DNA of 64,000 bases from Streptomyces sp. NRRL B-1140 (lineage in GTDB: Bacteria; Actinomycetota; Actinomycetes; Streptomycetales; Streptomycetaceae): assembly GCF_001280065.1 (NCBI RefSeq), contig NZ_LGEA01000080.1:104940-168939 (forward strand), in the 5' to 3' direction. The translations under genes were made by a program, and so were the position numbers. The notes under the pieces were generated by a model. That model worked only from the letters and a program-made list of their open reading frames with translations. It did not search any database and was not told the DNA's origin. How positions within the stretch are numbered: position 1 is the first letter of the stretch; every line of letters begins with the position of its first letter. Shown in pieces: positions 1 through 10,131 of this stretch.

Positions 1-1
1 G

Positions 2-592
2 GACCGGCGATGGCGCAAGGAGGTCGCCAAGGCGGTCGACGCGCGCCCCGCGCAGAAGATCCTCGACCTCGCGGCGGGCACCGGCACCTCTTCCCTGCCC
101 TTCGCCCGCACCGGCGCCTACGTCGTCCCGTGCGACTTCTCCCAGGGCATGCTCCAGGTCGGAAAGCAGCGGCAGCCCTGGCTGCCGTACACCGCCGGCG
201 ACGCGACGAGGCTCCCCTTCAAGGACGACACCTTCGACGCCGTCACGATCTCCTTCGGGCTGCGCAACGTGCAGGACACGGACGCCGCCCTGCGCGAGAT
301 GCTCCGGGTGACCCGGCCCGGCGGGCGGATCGTGATCTGCGAGTTCTCGCACCCGACGTGGGCGCCGTTCCGCACGGTCTACACCGAGTACCTGATGCGC
401 GCCCTGCCGCCGGTCGCCCGGGCCGTGTCCTCCAGCCCCGACGCCTACGTCTACCTCGCCGAGTCCATCCGCGCCTGGCCCGACCAGCCCGCGCTGGCCG
501 AGCGGCTGGGCAAGGCCGGCTGGTCGCGGGTGGCCTGGCGCAACCTGAGCGGTGGGATCGTCGCTCTGCACCGGGGCTTCAAGGCGAGCTGA
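2..592 (+). CDS. menG: Demethylmenaquinone methyltransferase MenG (UbiE family), 5'-truncated by the window edge
   Basis: SAM-dependent C-methyltransferase that converts demethylmenaquinone to menaquinone, the last step of quinone synthesis, in the cytoplasm or at the membrane. The visible 196 residues begin just before the SAM-binding glycine loop ([12 protein letters not shown]). They continue through motif II (the acidic DFSQGM stretch), the SFGLRNVQD segment typical of UbiE/MenG, and the EFSHP motif. Only the first 30 or so residues should be missing. The frame is open to the first base of the window. The stop lies inside the 3' end of the convergent PASTA gene (14-nt overlap). The nearby reductase, nuo operon and polyprenyl synthase agree with a role in menaquinone respiration. 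Confidence 0.93.
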   Translation, partial: DRRWRKEVAKAVDARPAQKILDLAAGTGTSSLPFARTGAYVVPCDFSQGMLQVGKQRQPWLPYTAGDATRLPFKDDTFDAVTISFGLRNVQDTDAALREMLRVTRPGGRIVICEFSHPTWAPFRTVYTEYLMRALPPVARAVSSSPDAYVYLAESIRAWPDQPALAERLGKAGWSRVAWRNLSGGIVALHRGFKAS

Positions 593-917
593 GGACCATG
601 TAGGGGTCGCCCGGCTCGTCCAGCTCGCGCTGGAGACCGCCCCGGGGCGGACGCGGGATCCGCGGTTCGTGCACACCCCCACCACCCTCCCCGGGTCCGA
701 AGTCGAACCACACATAGACCATCGACTCCCGCGGCACCTCGGCACCGGGCTGCGGGTACTGGCGTACGACGTAGTCGACGACGGCGAGCGGGGTCTCGGG
801 CCGGTCCGGCGTGGTGAGGAGGAGGCCCTGCGCCCGGGCCGCCTCCCGCGCGTCCATGGCCATCAGGCCGACCAGACGCGGTACGCGCACATCGGGTGTC
901 TTGCGGGATATGTGCAC
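579..917 (-). CDS. Small single-PASTA-domain protein
   Basis: A 112-residue protein with one PASTA-like module at about residues 9-75: VRVPRLVGL start, a central helix rich in Ala/Arg, then QYPQPGAEV and a V-Y-V-W-F strand. PASTA modules bind peptidoglycan or beta-lactam-like ligands when they sit outside the cell. Here there is no kinase, signal peptide or membrane helix, so the location is unclear. The tail is glycine-, proline- and arginine-rich and probably disordered. The start was taken as GTG at 917 because GGGGG lies 8 nt upstream. The frame is open further upstream but antisense to the GNAT gene. The 3' end overlaps menG tail to tail. The function is unknown. Confidence 0.72.
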   Translation of the reverse strand: MHISRKTPDVRVPRLVGLMAMDAREAARAQGLLLTTPDRPETPLAVVDYVVRQYPQPGAEVPRESMVYVWFDFGPGEGGGGVHEPRIPRPPRGGLQRELDEPGDPYMVLSSP

Positions 918-1000
918 AGATGTCACCCCCAGCGGTACAGGAAGGGTAACTCCCGCCCCGTTCCGACCGGAAGCGACGGGTTTCGTCCTGTGACAGTCGG

Positions 1001-1525
1001 CTACTCTCCGGCAGCGGCCGGGAGGTCGAGCCGGTAGCAGTGCCCCGTCCGCTGCGAGGCCGGAGTCGTGAAGGTCTCGGCGAGGCGCATTCCGAGTCGT
1101 CGCGTCACGGCGATGGAGCGGGTGTTGCGGGCGTCGACCATCGCGACCACGCCCGGCACGCCGACCGCCCGCATCCGGTCCAGCGTCTGCGCCGCGGCCG
1201 CCGTCACGTAGCCCCTGCCCCAGTGCTCCCGGCCGAGCCGCCAGCCGATCTCGATCTCGCCGACCGGGCCCCAGGCCCGCTCCCACGGCTGGGCGCCGGT
1301 GAAGCCGATGACCTGCCCCGACTCGTCGAGCACGGTCCACAGGCAGAAGCCGAGCTCGGCGTCGTGCCGGCGCTGGCGGGCGGTGAGCTCCTCGTAGACC
1401 GACAGCTCCGCGGCCCTGCCGCCCTGGAACTCCATGACGTCCGGGTCGTCGAAGATCCGGTGCCAGACGAACGCGTCCTCGTGGGTGGGGACGCGCAGCC
1501 GCACGGCGGGGAGAACTCGGTTCAC
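1001..1525 (-). CDS. GNAT-family N-acetyltransferase (RimJ/RimL-like)
   Basis: A 174-residue single-domain acetyltransferase. It opens with VRLRVPTHEDAFVWHRIF, the usual first strand and helix of RimJ/RimL-type enzymes. It continues with an IGFTGAQPW strand, then EIEIGWRLGREHWGRGYVTAAA, which contains the acetyl-CoA pyrophosphate loop. It ends with the NTRSIAVTRRLGMR segment that is typical of this branch. The GTG start has a GAAGG ribosome site about 8 nt upstream. The gene is divergent from the geranylgeranyl-reductase-family gene, with 98 nt between starts. The substrate cannot be read from the sequence; a ribosomal protein N-terminus, an antibiotic or a small amine are all possible for this family. 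Confidence 0.85.
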   Translation of the reverse strand: MNRVLPAVRLRVPTHEDAFVWHRIFDDPDVMEFQGGRAAELSVYEELTARQRRHDAELGFCLWTVLDESGQVIGFTGAQPWERAWGPVGEIEIGWRLGREHWGRGYVTAAAAQTLDRMRAVGVPGVVAMVDARNTRSIAVTRRLGMRLAETFTTPASQRTGHCYRLDLPAAAGE

Positions 1526-1623
1526 GGGGCAGCCCTTCAGCCGGGTGATGAATGCCGCTGCATAGACTGCCCATGTCCCGTGCCGGCCGGCACATCAATG
1601 CCGAACCTTGGGGAGATCCCGCC

Positions 1624-2916
1624 GTGAGTGTCGTGACCGAGCCCCTCTCGGAGAACACCGCCGATGTGATCGTCGTGGGCGCGGGCCCGGCGGGCTCCAC
1701 CACCGCCTACCACCTCGCCAAGGCGGGGCTCGACGTCCTCCTGCTGGAGAAGACCGCGTTCCCGCGCGAGAAGGTCTGCGGTGACGGCCTCACCCCGCGT
1801 GCCGTCAAGCAGCTGGTCGCCATGGGCATCGACATCTCGGAGGAAGCCGGCTGGCTGCGCAACAAGGGCCTGCGCATCATCGGCGGCGGGGTGCGGCTCC
1901 AGCTCGACTGGCCGGATCTGGCCTCCTTCCCCGACTACGGTCTCGTCCGCAAGCGCGACGACTTCGACGAGCAGCTCGCCCGGCAGGCCCAGAAGGCCGG
2001 GGCGCGGCTCTTCGAGCGGTGCAACGTGGGCGCGCCGATCGTCGACGACCGCACGGGCCGCATCACGGGGGTGCACGCCAAGCTCGGCGAGGAGAAGCGC
2101 GAGGTCACCTTCCACGCGCCGCTCGTCGTCGCCGCCGACGGCAACTCCACCCGGCTGTCCCTCGCGATGGGCCTGCACCGCCGTGAGGACCGGCCGATGG
2201 GTGTGGCGGTGCGCACGTACTTCACCAGCCCGCGCCACGAGGACGACTACCTGGAGTCCTGGCTTGAGCTGTGGGACCGCCGCGGCGCCGAGGACCGCCT
2301 CCTGCCCGGCTACGGCTGGATCTTCGGCATGGGCGACGGCACCTCGAACGTCGGCCTGGGCGTGCTCAACACCTCCGACTCCTTCAAGGAGCTGGACTGG
2401 CGCGAGGTCCTGAAGGCCTGGTGCGCGTCGATGCCGGAGGACTGGGGTTACACGCCGGACAACATGACCGGCCCGATCCGCGGCGCCGCCCTGCCGATGG
2501 CCTTCAACCGCCAGCCGCACTACACCAAGGGACTGCTGCTCGTCGGCGACGCCGGCGGCCTGGTGAACCCCTTCAACGGCGAGGGCATCGCCTACGCCAT
2601 GGAGTCCGGCCAGATCGCCGCCGACGTCATCGTCCAGGCTCACGCCCGGCCGACGCCGGCGAGCCGCGAACTGGCCCTCCAGCGTTATCCGCGCGTCCTG
2701 AAGGACACCTACGGCGGCTACTACACGCTCGGCCGCGCCTTCGTGAAGCTCATCGGCAACCCGAAGGTCATGCAGATCGCGGCCCAGCGCGGTCTGACGC
2801 ACCCGATGCTGATGAAGTTCACGCTGAAGCTCCTGGCGAACCTCACCGACCCCACGGGCGGCGACGCGATGGACCGCATCATCAACGGGCTGAGCAGGGT
2901 GGCCCCGAAGGCCTGA
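1624..2916 (+). CDS. Geranylgeranyl reductase family flavoprotein (MenJ-like)
   Basis: FAD-dependent reductase of 430 residues in the geranylgeranyl reductase/MenJ branch of the PHBH fold. Members reduce isoprenoid double bonds; mycobacterial MenJ saturates one unit of the menaquinone side chain. Visible features are the FAD GAGPAG loop at residues 19-24, CGDG at about 52-55 (a hallmark of this family), and GDAGGLVNPFNGEG at about residue 307, which is the second FAD contact. The GTG start at 1624 was chosen for the GGGGAG site upstream; the frame is open to 1552. Between menG and nuo, reduction of the menaquinone tail is the natural inference, but membrane lipid geranylgeranyl chains are an alternative. 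A perfect 10-bp hairpin follows the stop. Confidence 0.85.
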   Translation: MSVVTEPLSENTADVIVVGAGPAGSTTAYHLAKAGLDVLLLEKTAFPREKVCGDGLTPRAVKQLVAMGIDISEEAGWLRNKGLRIIGGGVRLQLDWPDLASFPDYGLVRKRDDFDEQLARQAQKAGARLFERCNVGAPIVDDRTGRITGVHAKLGEEKREVTFHAPLVVAADGNSTRLSLAMGLHRREDRPMGVAVRTYFTSPRHEDDYLESWLELWDRRGAEDRLLPGYGWIFGMGDGTSNVGLGVLNTSDSFKELDWREVLKAWCASMPEDWGYTPDNMTGPIRGAALPMAFNRQPHYTKGLLLVGDAGGLVNPFNGEGIAYAMESGQIAADVIVQAHARPTPASRELALQRYPRVLKDTYGGYYTLGRAFVKLIGNPKVMQIAAQRGLTHPMLMKFTLKLLANLTDPTGGDAMDRIINGLSRVAPKA

Positions 2917-2936
2917 ACGACCCGCTGGGCGGTGAC

Positions 2937-2960
2937 GGGGCGGGCCGAGCGGCCCGCCCC
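2937..2960 (+). terminator. Hairpin terminator after the reductase gene
   Basis: Perfect 10-bp GC-rich inverted repeat (2937-2946 and 2951-2960) with a GAGC loop, 21 nt after the stop. There is no U-tract, as is usual in Streptomyces. The rest of 2961-3315 holds no convincing gene; I see only GC-rich spacer there. Confidence 0.7.
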
Positions 2961-3315
2961 TTGCAGGGGGCGTGAGCGGCCCGCCGTGCTGTGGTGCCGG
3001 GCGGGGTCGGCGCGGGCCCGGCCCGCGCCGCCGGTGTGCGAGTCGACGGGCCGGCCACACGCAGCCATCGGGCCGGATCATTCCGGGGCGTACGGGACTT
3101 TCGGCCCGTCAGGGGAGCGAGGACGCCGAGGCGACCGTGCGGCTCACCCTCAACACCCCGCCAGGACGGGACAATTCGGGCACTCGGTGCGGGGGTGGCG
3201 AAGCGCAGGGGCGGGCCGTGGTGCCGAGTGGCCTTCAGAAGGGCCCTGAGTGCCTCTGGAGCGCCTTGGGGGGCGAGGTGGGGGAGCGGGAGCCGGATGG
3301 CCCCGGACAGGCCGG

Positions 3316-3348
3316 GAGGGCCGTCGCCCAGGAGTGGCGACGGCCCTC
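3316..3348 (-). terminator. Hairpin terminator after the NlpC/P60 gene
   Basis: Perfect 13-bp inverted repeat (3316-3328 and 3336-3348) with a 7-nt loop, 39 nt beyond the stop of the leftward NlpC/P60 gene. It is symmetrical and could also stop read-through from the rightward reductase gene. Confidence 0.75.
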
Positions 3349-3386
3349 GAGCCCGTATGTGCGGAGGTTCCGGAGGGTGTGCGGCG

Positions 3387-4190
3387 TCAGAGGACGCGCA
3401 CCGCGCCCGACGCCGGGTAGCCCGACAGGTCCTGGATGACGACGCCCTTGGAGGGGTTGGCCGCGTCGAGGTACTGGCCGTTCCCGATGTAGACACCCAC
3501 GTGGTACGCGGAGCCCTTGCCGCCCCAGTACAGGATGTCGCCGACCTGGATGCTGGACAGCGGGACGTCCGTGCCGGCCATCGACTGGTCCTGCGAGACG
3601 CGCGGCAGGTCCACACCAACCTGCTTGTACGCGGCCTGCACGAGGGAGGAGCAGTCCCAGGCGTTGGGGCCGGTGGCGCCCATGACGTAGGCGTCGCCCA
3701 CCTGGGCCTTGAGGAACGCGATGACCGTCGCGACGCTGCCGCTGGCGGGTGCCGACACGGACGTCGAGGCGGACGCGGACGCGGAGAGGGTGGCGCGCTC
3801 GGTGCTGCGGTTGGCGCGCTCGGCGGCGGCCTTGCGGGCGGCCTCGGCGGCCTTCTTCTTGGCCTCCGCCTTCTTCTTGGCCTCGGCGAGGTCCTTCTTG
3901 GCCTCCGCGGCGGCCTTCGCGGCGGCGGCGTCACGCTCGGCGCGCAGCTCGTAGTTCGCCGCGGCCTGCTGGGTGGCGGCGGCGGACTGGGCGACCTGAG
4001 CGGACATGTCGGCCGTCAGGGTGGGCAGTTCGATGGTCTGCGTCACCGGCTCGGCGGCGCTCGCCGAAGCCGACGCGCCCGCCGCTGCCATGCTGAGAAC
4101 GCCACCGGCAACGCCGGCGCGCAGGGCGATCGAAGAGGTCGCGCTGCGGCGGGGTTTCCGGTGGCTGCGTATGTGAGCGGTGTGGGACAT
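3387..4190 (-). CDS. Secreted NlpC/P60 (C40) peptidoglycan endopeptidase
   Basis: A 267-residue cell-wall hydrolase that should cut the D-Glu to diamino acid bond of stem peptides outside the membrane. It has a basic N-terminus and a hydrophobic, Ala-rich signal segment ending near ASASAAEP. A long Ala/Lys/Glu-rich coiled coil follows (about residues 70-130), then a Ser/Ala linker and a C-terminal NlpC/P60 domain of about 110 residues. The catalytic Cys is in WDCSSLVQAAY and the His in YHVGVYIGNG. The start is uncertain: MSHTAH at 4190 is taken as usual for the family, but ATG at 4220 is possible and the only GAAGGAG lies between the two. A c-di-AMP riboswitch, common before such genes, was searched for upstream and not found. 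Confidence 0.88.
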   Translation of the reverse strand: MSHTAHIRSHRKPRRSATSSIALRAGVAGGVLSMAAAGASASASAAEPVTQTIELPTLTADMSAQVAQSAAATQQAAANYELRAERDAAAAKAAAEAKKDLAEAKKKAEAKKKAAEAARKAAAERANRSTERATLSASASASTSVSAPASGSVATVIAFLKAQVGDAYVMGATGPNAWDCSSLVQAAYKQVGVDLPRVSQDQSMAGTDVPLSSIQVGDILYWGGKGSAYHVGVYIGNGQYLDAANPSKGVVIQDLSGYPASGAVRVL

Positions 4191-4429
4191 GGGAATAACC
4201 GGTACCAGGGGCTCCTTCATATCTTCAAGAAACGTGTGCTGCGCCACAGTTACTCAATCGGGCCGTCAAAACCCCCGAATGAGACTCTTTATTGACGCCG
4301 TAACGGACATTGCGGGCACCCCGTGACCGGCCTGTGATCACGGTGTTTGATCAATACGCCCGAATTGCCCCGCGCCTACCATCCGTTGGCTTGATTGGCC
4401 AAGCCCCGTTCTCACGGAGGTCTCATCTG

Positions 4430-4445
4430 TGTGACGGAGGTCACG
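4430..4445. promoter_or_regulatory. CRP-like palindrome
   Basis: TGTGA-CGGAGG-TCACG matches the Streptomyces Crp pattern GTG-N6-GNCAC (positions 4431-4444). It lies about 240 nt upstream of the NlpC/P60 start and 500 nt from nuoA. Crp control of wall hydrolase genes is known in actinobacteria; its use here is inference. Confidence 0.4.
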
Positions 4446-4820
4446 GAACGGCTGCCCTGTCGACCGCGTCCCGGCGCATAGATCACGGCCGTGTCACGAG
4501 CTCGCGGAGATCGTGAACGCGTGCACGCGTCCACTCCTCACCCCGTGGGCCCCCTGACGTGTGAACGCGCCTCTATCAAGAGATCAAGCCCATCGCGAAT
4601 TTGCATGCAAGAGAACCCTCTTGATATTGAGACGCCCCCTCCGGCCTGCACTGACGAGCCAAAATGTCACCTCTCGTGATCACTCGGACGCTTCGCGTGT
4701 GAAGATCACCGCTCATCCGACTTCATGATCGATCGTCAGGTGGTGGAGATCACAAAGCTTGTGCAATACCCCGTGTCGCAGATCACAGAGCGTCCGGCAT
4801 AAGATGCACGCGGTTGGGCT

Positions 4821-4836
4821 TGTGACCTGCTTCACA
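4821..4836. promoter_or_regulatory. Rex operator (ROP) upstream of nuoA
   Basis: TGTGACCTGCTTCACA matches the Streptomyces Rex operator consensus TGTGAAC-N3-TTCACA at all but one fixed position (C for A at position 6). It sits 109 nt before the nuoA start and just downstream of a possible -10 (TAAGAT, 4800-4805), where a bound repressor would block transcription. Rex senses NADH/NAD+ ratio and is known to control respiratory genes in S. coelicolor. The site also resembles the CRP palindrome TGTGA-N6-TCACA, so a Crp/FNR-type factor is the alternative. Confidence 0.65.
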
Positions 4837-4944
4837 TGTTCCCGATCTTCGCCGGGGCGTGCGGGGTTCGAGGGACTGGTGGGCCGGAAGTGAGCCCGAC
4901 GCAAACCGCCAGCAGTCAGTGCCGACTGAGAGGAGCGAGGAGCG

Positions 4945-5304
4945 GTGAACGCGTATGCGCCCATCCTCGTACTGGGAGCCCTCGGGGCAGGCTTTGCGAT
5001 CTTCTCCGTGGTCATGGCCACGTTGATCGGGCCCAAGCGGTACAACCGGGCCAAGCTCGAGGCCTACGAGTGCGGTATCGAGCCGACCCCCACGCCGGCC
5101 GGTGGCGGGCGCTTCCCCATCAAGTACTACCTGACGGCGATGCTCTTCATCGTCTTCGACATCGAGATCGTCTTCCTCTACCCCTGGGCCGTCACCTTCG
5201 ACGCCCTGGGGATCTTCGGGCTCGTGGAGATGCTGCTCTTCGTGCTCACCGTCTTCGTCGCGTACGCGTACGTGTGGCGGCGCGGCGGCCTGGAATGGGA
5301 CTGA
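4945..5304 (+). CDS. nuoA: NADH-quinone oxidoreductase subunit A
   Basis: A 119-residue membrane subunit of proton-pumping complex I and first gene of the 14-gene nuo operon. Three membrane helices are visible (about residues 3-25, 60-82 and 88-110). The conserved loop between helices 1 and 2 reads [11 protein letters not shown] and includes the family Cys. The [12 protein letters not shown] motif is intact. The GTG start has AGGAG 5-9 nt upstream. Transcription probably starts near 4812, leaving a leader that contains the Rex-like operator. The gap to nuoB is 13 nt. Confidence 0.97.
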   Translation: MNAYAPILVLGALGAGFAIFSVVMATLIGPKRYNRAKLEAYECGIEPTPTPAGGGRFPIKYYLTAMLFIVFDIEIVFLYPWAVTFDALGIFGLVEMLLFVLTVFVAYAYVWRRGGLEWD

Positions 5305-5317
5305 GGGGCCACACGTC

Positions 5318-5868
<551 letters not shown>

Positions 5869-5872
<4 letters not shown>

Positions 5873-6609
5873 GCGACGCGAACGGCAACGGGGTCAACCC
5901 CGAGAAGGACCTCTCCGCGGAGAACCTCCCGGGCCAGCGCGGCCAGGGCGGCGAGGAGATCCGCGTCCAGCGCGGCATGTTCGGCGCGAACAACGGCGGC
6001 GACACCACCGGCTACGGCGGCCTGGTCCGCTCGGTGCGGCTCCCGGGGCCGGCGGCCCGCCCCTACGGCGGCTGGTTCGACGAGGTCGCCGACGAGCTGG
6101 AGGGCGCCCTGGAGGAGCAGGGCCTGCTCCCGGACAACGCCATCGAGAAGACGGTCGTCGACCGCGACGAGCTGACCTTCCACATCGAGCGCGAGCACCT
6201 CGTCCTCGTCGCCCGCACCCTGCGCGACGACCCGGCCCTGCGCTTCGAGCTGTGCACCGGCGTCAGCGGCGTGCACTACCCGAACGACAAGGGCCGCGAG
6301 CTGCACGCCGTCTACCACCTGCGCTCGATCACCCACAACCGGGTGATCCGCCTGGAGGTCAGCGCCCCCGACAGCGACCCGCACATCCCGTCGCTGTTCT
6401 CGGTCTATCCGACGAACGACTGGCACGAGCGCGAGACGTACGACTTCTTCGGAATCGTCTTCGACGGCCACCCCGCCCTGACGCGGATCATGATGCCGGA
6501 CGACTGGCAGGGCTTCCCGCAGCGCAAGGACTACCCCCTCGGCGGCATCCCCGTCGAGTACAAGGGCGCCCAGATCCCGGCTCCGGACCAGCGGAGGTCG
6601 TACTCATGA
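5869..6609 (+). CDS. nuoC: NADH-quinone oxidoreductase subunit C
   Basis: A 246-residue peripheral-arm subunit that packs against NuoD and NuoB. The N-terminal 75 residues are a charged, glycine-rich extension, common in actinobacterial NuoC. The conserved core carries [25 protein letters not shown] and the diagnostic motif [23 protein letters not shown], followed by [10 protein letters not shown]. It starts inside the nuoB stop, and its own stop overlaps the nuoD start. Confidence 0.96.
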
Positions 6610-7928
6610 GCACCTCGCACGCTTCTCCTCGCGAGACCACCGAAGGAACCGTCTACACGGTCACCGGCGGCGACTGGGACGAGGTCGTCGAGACCGCGGC
6701 CCGCGCCGACGACGAGCGCATCGTCGTCAACATGGGCCCCCAGCACCCGTCCACCCACGGTGTGCTCCGCCTGATCCTGGAGATCGACGGCGAGACCGTC
6801 ACCGAGGCCCGCTGCGGAATCGGTTACCTGCACACCGGCATCGAGAAGAACCTCGAGTACCGGACGTGGACGCAGGGCACCACGTTCGTGACGCGCATGG
6901 ACTACCTGACGCCGTTCTTCAACGAGACGGCGTACTGCCTCGGCGTGGAGAAGCTCCTCGGCATCGAGGACCAGATCCCCGACCGGGCCTCGATCATCCG
7001 CGTGCTCCTGATGGAGCTGAACCGGCTCTCCTCCCACCTGGTGTGCATCGCCACCGGCGGCATGGAACTCGGCGCGACCACGATCATGATCTACGGCTTT
7101 CGTGATCGTGAACTCATTCTCGATATCTACGAGCTGATCACCGGCCTGCGGATGAACCACGCGTACATCCGCCCCGGCGGACTCGCCCAGGACCTGCCGC
7201 CCGGCGCGGTGGACCAGATCCGCGAGTTCGTGAAGAAGATGAAGAAGAACCTCCCGGAGTACGACAAGCTCGCCACCGGGAACCCCATCTTCAAGGCCCG
7301 TATGCAGGACGTGGGCTACCTCGACCTGGCCGGCTGCATGGCCCTCGGCGCGACGGGCCCGATCCTGCGCTCCACCGGCCTGCCCCACGACCTGCGCAAG
7401 GCGCAGCCGTACTGCGGTTACGAGACGTACGACTTCGAGATCCCGACCGCCGACACCTGCGACTCCTACGGCCGCTTCCTCATCCGGCTGGAGGAGATGC
7501 GCCAGTCGCTGAGGATCGTCGAGCAGTGCCTGGACCGGCTCCAGCCCGGCCCGGTCATGGTCGCCGACAAGAAGATCGCCTGGCCCGCCCAGCTCGCCCT
7601 CGGCCCCGACGGCCTGGGCAACTCCCTCGACCACATCAAGAAGATCATGGGCACCTCCATGGAGGCCCTGATCCACCACTTCAAACTGGTCACCGAGGGC
7701 TTCCGCGTCCCGCCGGGGCAGGCCTACGCGGCGGTCGAGTCGCCCAAGGGCGAACTCGGGGTGCACGTCGTGTCCGACGGCGGCACCCGCCCCTACCGGG
7801 TCCACTTCCGCGACCCGTCCTTCACCAACCTGCAGGCCATGGCGGCGATGTGCGAGGGCGGCCAGGTCGCCGACGTCATCGTCGCGGTGGCGTCCATCGA
7901 CCCCGTGATGGGAGGCGTCGACCGGTGA
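6606..7928 (+). CDS. nuoD: NADH-quinone oxidoreductase subunit D
   Basis: A 440-residue 49-kDa-type subunit that forms the quinone site with NuoB. It carries [14 protein letters not shown] near residue 40, whose His lines the quinone pocket, then [22 protein letters not shown] and [11 protein letters not shown], and ends with [11 protein letters not shown]. The length is normal. The start overlaps the nuoC stop, and the stop overlaps the GTG of nuoE. Confidence 0.97.
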   Translation: MSTSHASPRETTEGTVYTVTGGDWDEVVETAARADDERIVVNMGPQHPSTHGVLRLILEIDGETVTEARCGIGYLHTGIEKNLEYRTWTQGTTFVTRMDYLTPFFNETAYCLGVEKLLGIEDQIPDRASIIRVLLMELNRLSSHLVCIATGGMELGATTIMIYGFRDRELILDIYELITGLRMNHAYIRPGGLAQDLPPGAVDQIREFVKKMKKNLPEYDKLATGNPIFKARMQDVGYLDLAGCMALGATGPILRSTGLPHDLRKAQPYCGYETYDFEIPTADTCDSYGRFLIRLEEMRQSLRIVEQCLDRLQPGPVMVADKKIAWPAQLALGPDGLGNSLDHIKKIMGTSMEALIHHFKLVTEGFRVPPGQAYAAVESPKGELGVHVVSDGGTRPYRVHFRDPSFTNLQAMAAMCEGGQVADVIVAVASIDPVMGGVDR

Positions 7929-8784
7929 CCACATCGTCTTCCGAGCGGGGCGTCAGCCTGGGCATGCCCGAACTGCCCGCCCCCGCCTACCCGGACGACG
8001 TCCGGGCCCGTCTGGAGACGGACGCGCGCGAGGTCATCGCCCGCTACCCGGACTCCCGGTCCGCGCTGCTGCCGCTGCTGCACCTCGTGCAGGCCGAGGA
8101 GGGGCACGTCACCCGCACCGGGATGCAGTTCTGCGCGGACGTGCTCGGCCTGACCACGGCCGAGGTCACCGCCGTCGCCACCTTCTACACCATGTACCGG
8201 CGCAAGCCGAGCGGTGACTACCAGGTCGGGGTGTGCACCAACACCCTGTGCGCCGTGATGGGCGGGGACGCGATCTTCGAGGAGCTCCAGGAGCACCTCG
8301 GCGTCGGCAACGGCGAGACCACCGGCGACGGCAAGGTCACCCTGGAGCACATCGAGTGCAACGCGGCCTGCGACTTCGCGCCGGTCGTGATGGTCAACTG
8401 GGAGTTCTTCGACAACCAGACCCCCGACAGCGCCAAGAGCCTCGTCGACGACTTGCGCGCGGGCCGGCCGGTCACCCCCACTCGCGGGGCGCGCATGTGC
8501 ACCTTCAAGGAGACCGCCCGGATCCTGGCCGGCTTCCCCGACGAGCGGGAGGGAGCCGTGGAGTCGGGGGGAAGCGCGGGACCCGCCTCCCTCGTCGGCC
8601 TGAAGCTCGCCAAGGGCGAGGCCTCTCCCGCGCGCGTGGTGCACCCGCGCGGCGAGGCGGCCCGCACCGGGGCACCGCACGAGCCGTCACCGACGGAGCA
8701 CTTGAGCTCGCACGACGCGCCGCAGGACACGTCGGCCTCCGACCCGGCCCACCCGGCCGGGCCCACCGCCGAGGAGGGGGAGTG

Positions 8785-8785
<1 letters not shown>
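7925..8785 (+). CDS. nuoE: NADH-quinone oxidoreductase subunit E
   Basis: A 286-residue thioredoxin-like subunit with one [2Fe-2S] cluster in the NADH module. The four ligands are two pairs: CTNTLC (C-x4-C) and CNAAC (C-x3-C). After the core, from about residue 210, comes an extra Gly/Ser/Pro/His-rich tail of roughly 75 residues with no recognisable domain. It is probably disordered, as in several Streptomyces NuoE. The GTG start overlaps the nuoD stop and the stop overlaps the nuoF ATG. Confidence 0.95.

Positions 8786-10127
<1,342 letters not shown>

Positions 10128-10131
<4 letters not shown>

Larger units (their letters stand above)
4191..4944. promoter_or_regulatory. Long divergent regulatory region between the NlpC/P60 gene and nuoA
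   Basis: About 750 nt without a convincing gene, noticeably richer in A+T than its surroundings. The hexamer GATCAC occurs six times on the + strand, at 4336, 4481, 4678, 4704, 4748 and 4781; well under one copy would be expected by chance. Two spacings (44 and 33 nt) are multiples of about one helical turn. A TGTGA-N6-TCACG site lies at 4430 and a Rex-like operator at 4821. A candidate nuo -10 hexamer TAAGAT lies at 4800-4805, which would put the start of transcription near 4812. A short frame at 4310-4516 has no coding character. Confidence 0.6.

Noticed and set aside
4310..4679. Two short + strand frames (68 and 62 codons) in the nuo upstream region
   Set aside because: Third-position GC is not biased, there is no ribosome site, and the region is dense with protein-binding motifs.
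4191..4944. A c-di-AMP (ydaO) riboswitch upstream of the NlpC/P60 gene
   Set aside because: Expected from similar Streptomyces genes, but the GCTAACCTCG box and the GGGGTGAA core were not found on the reverse strand.
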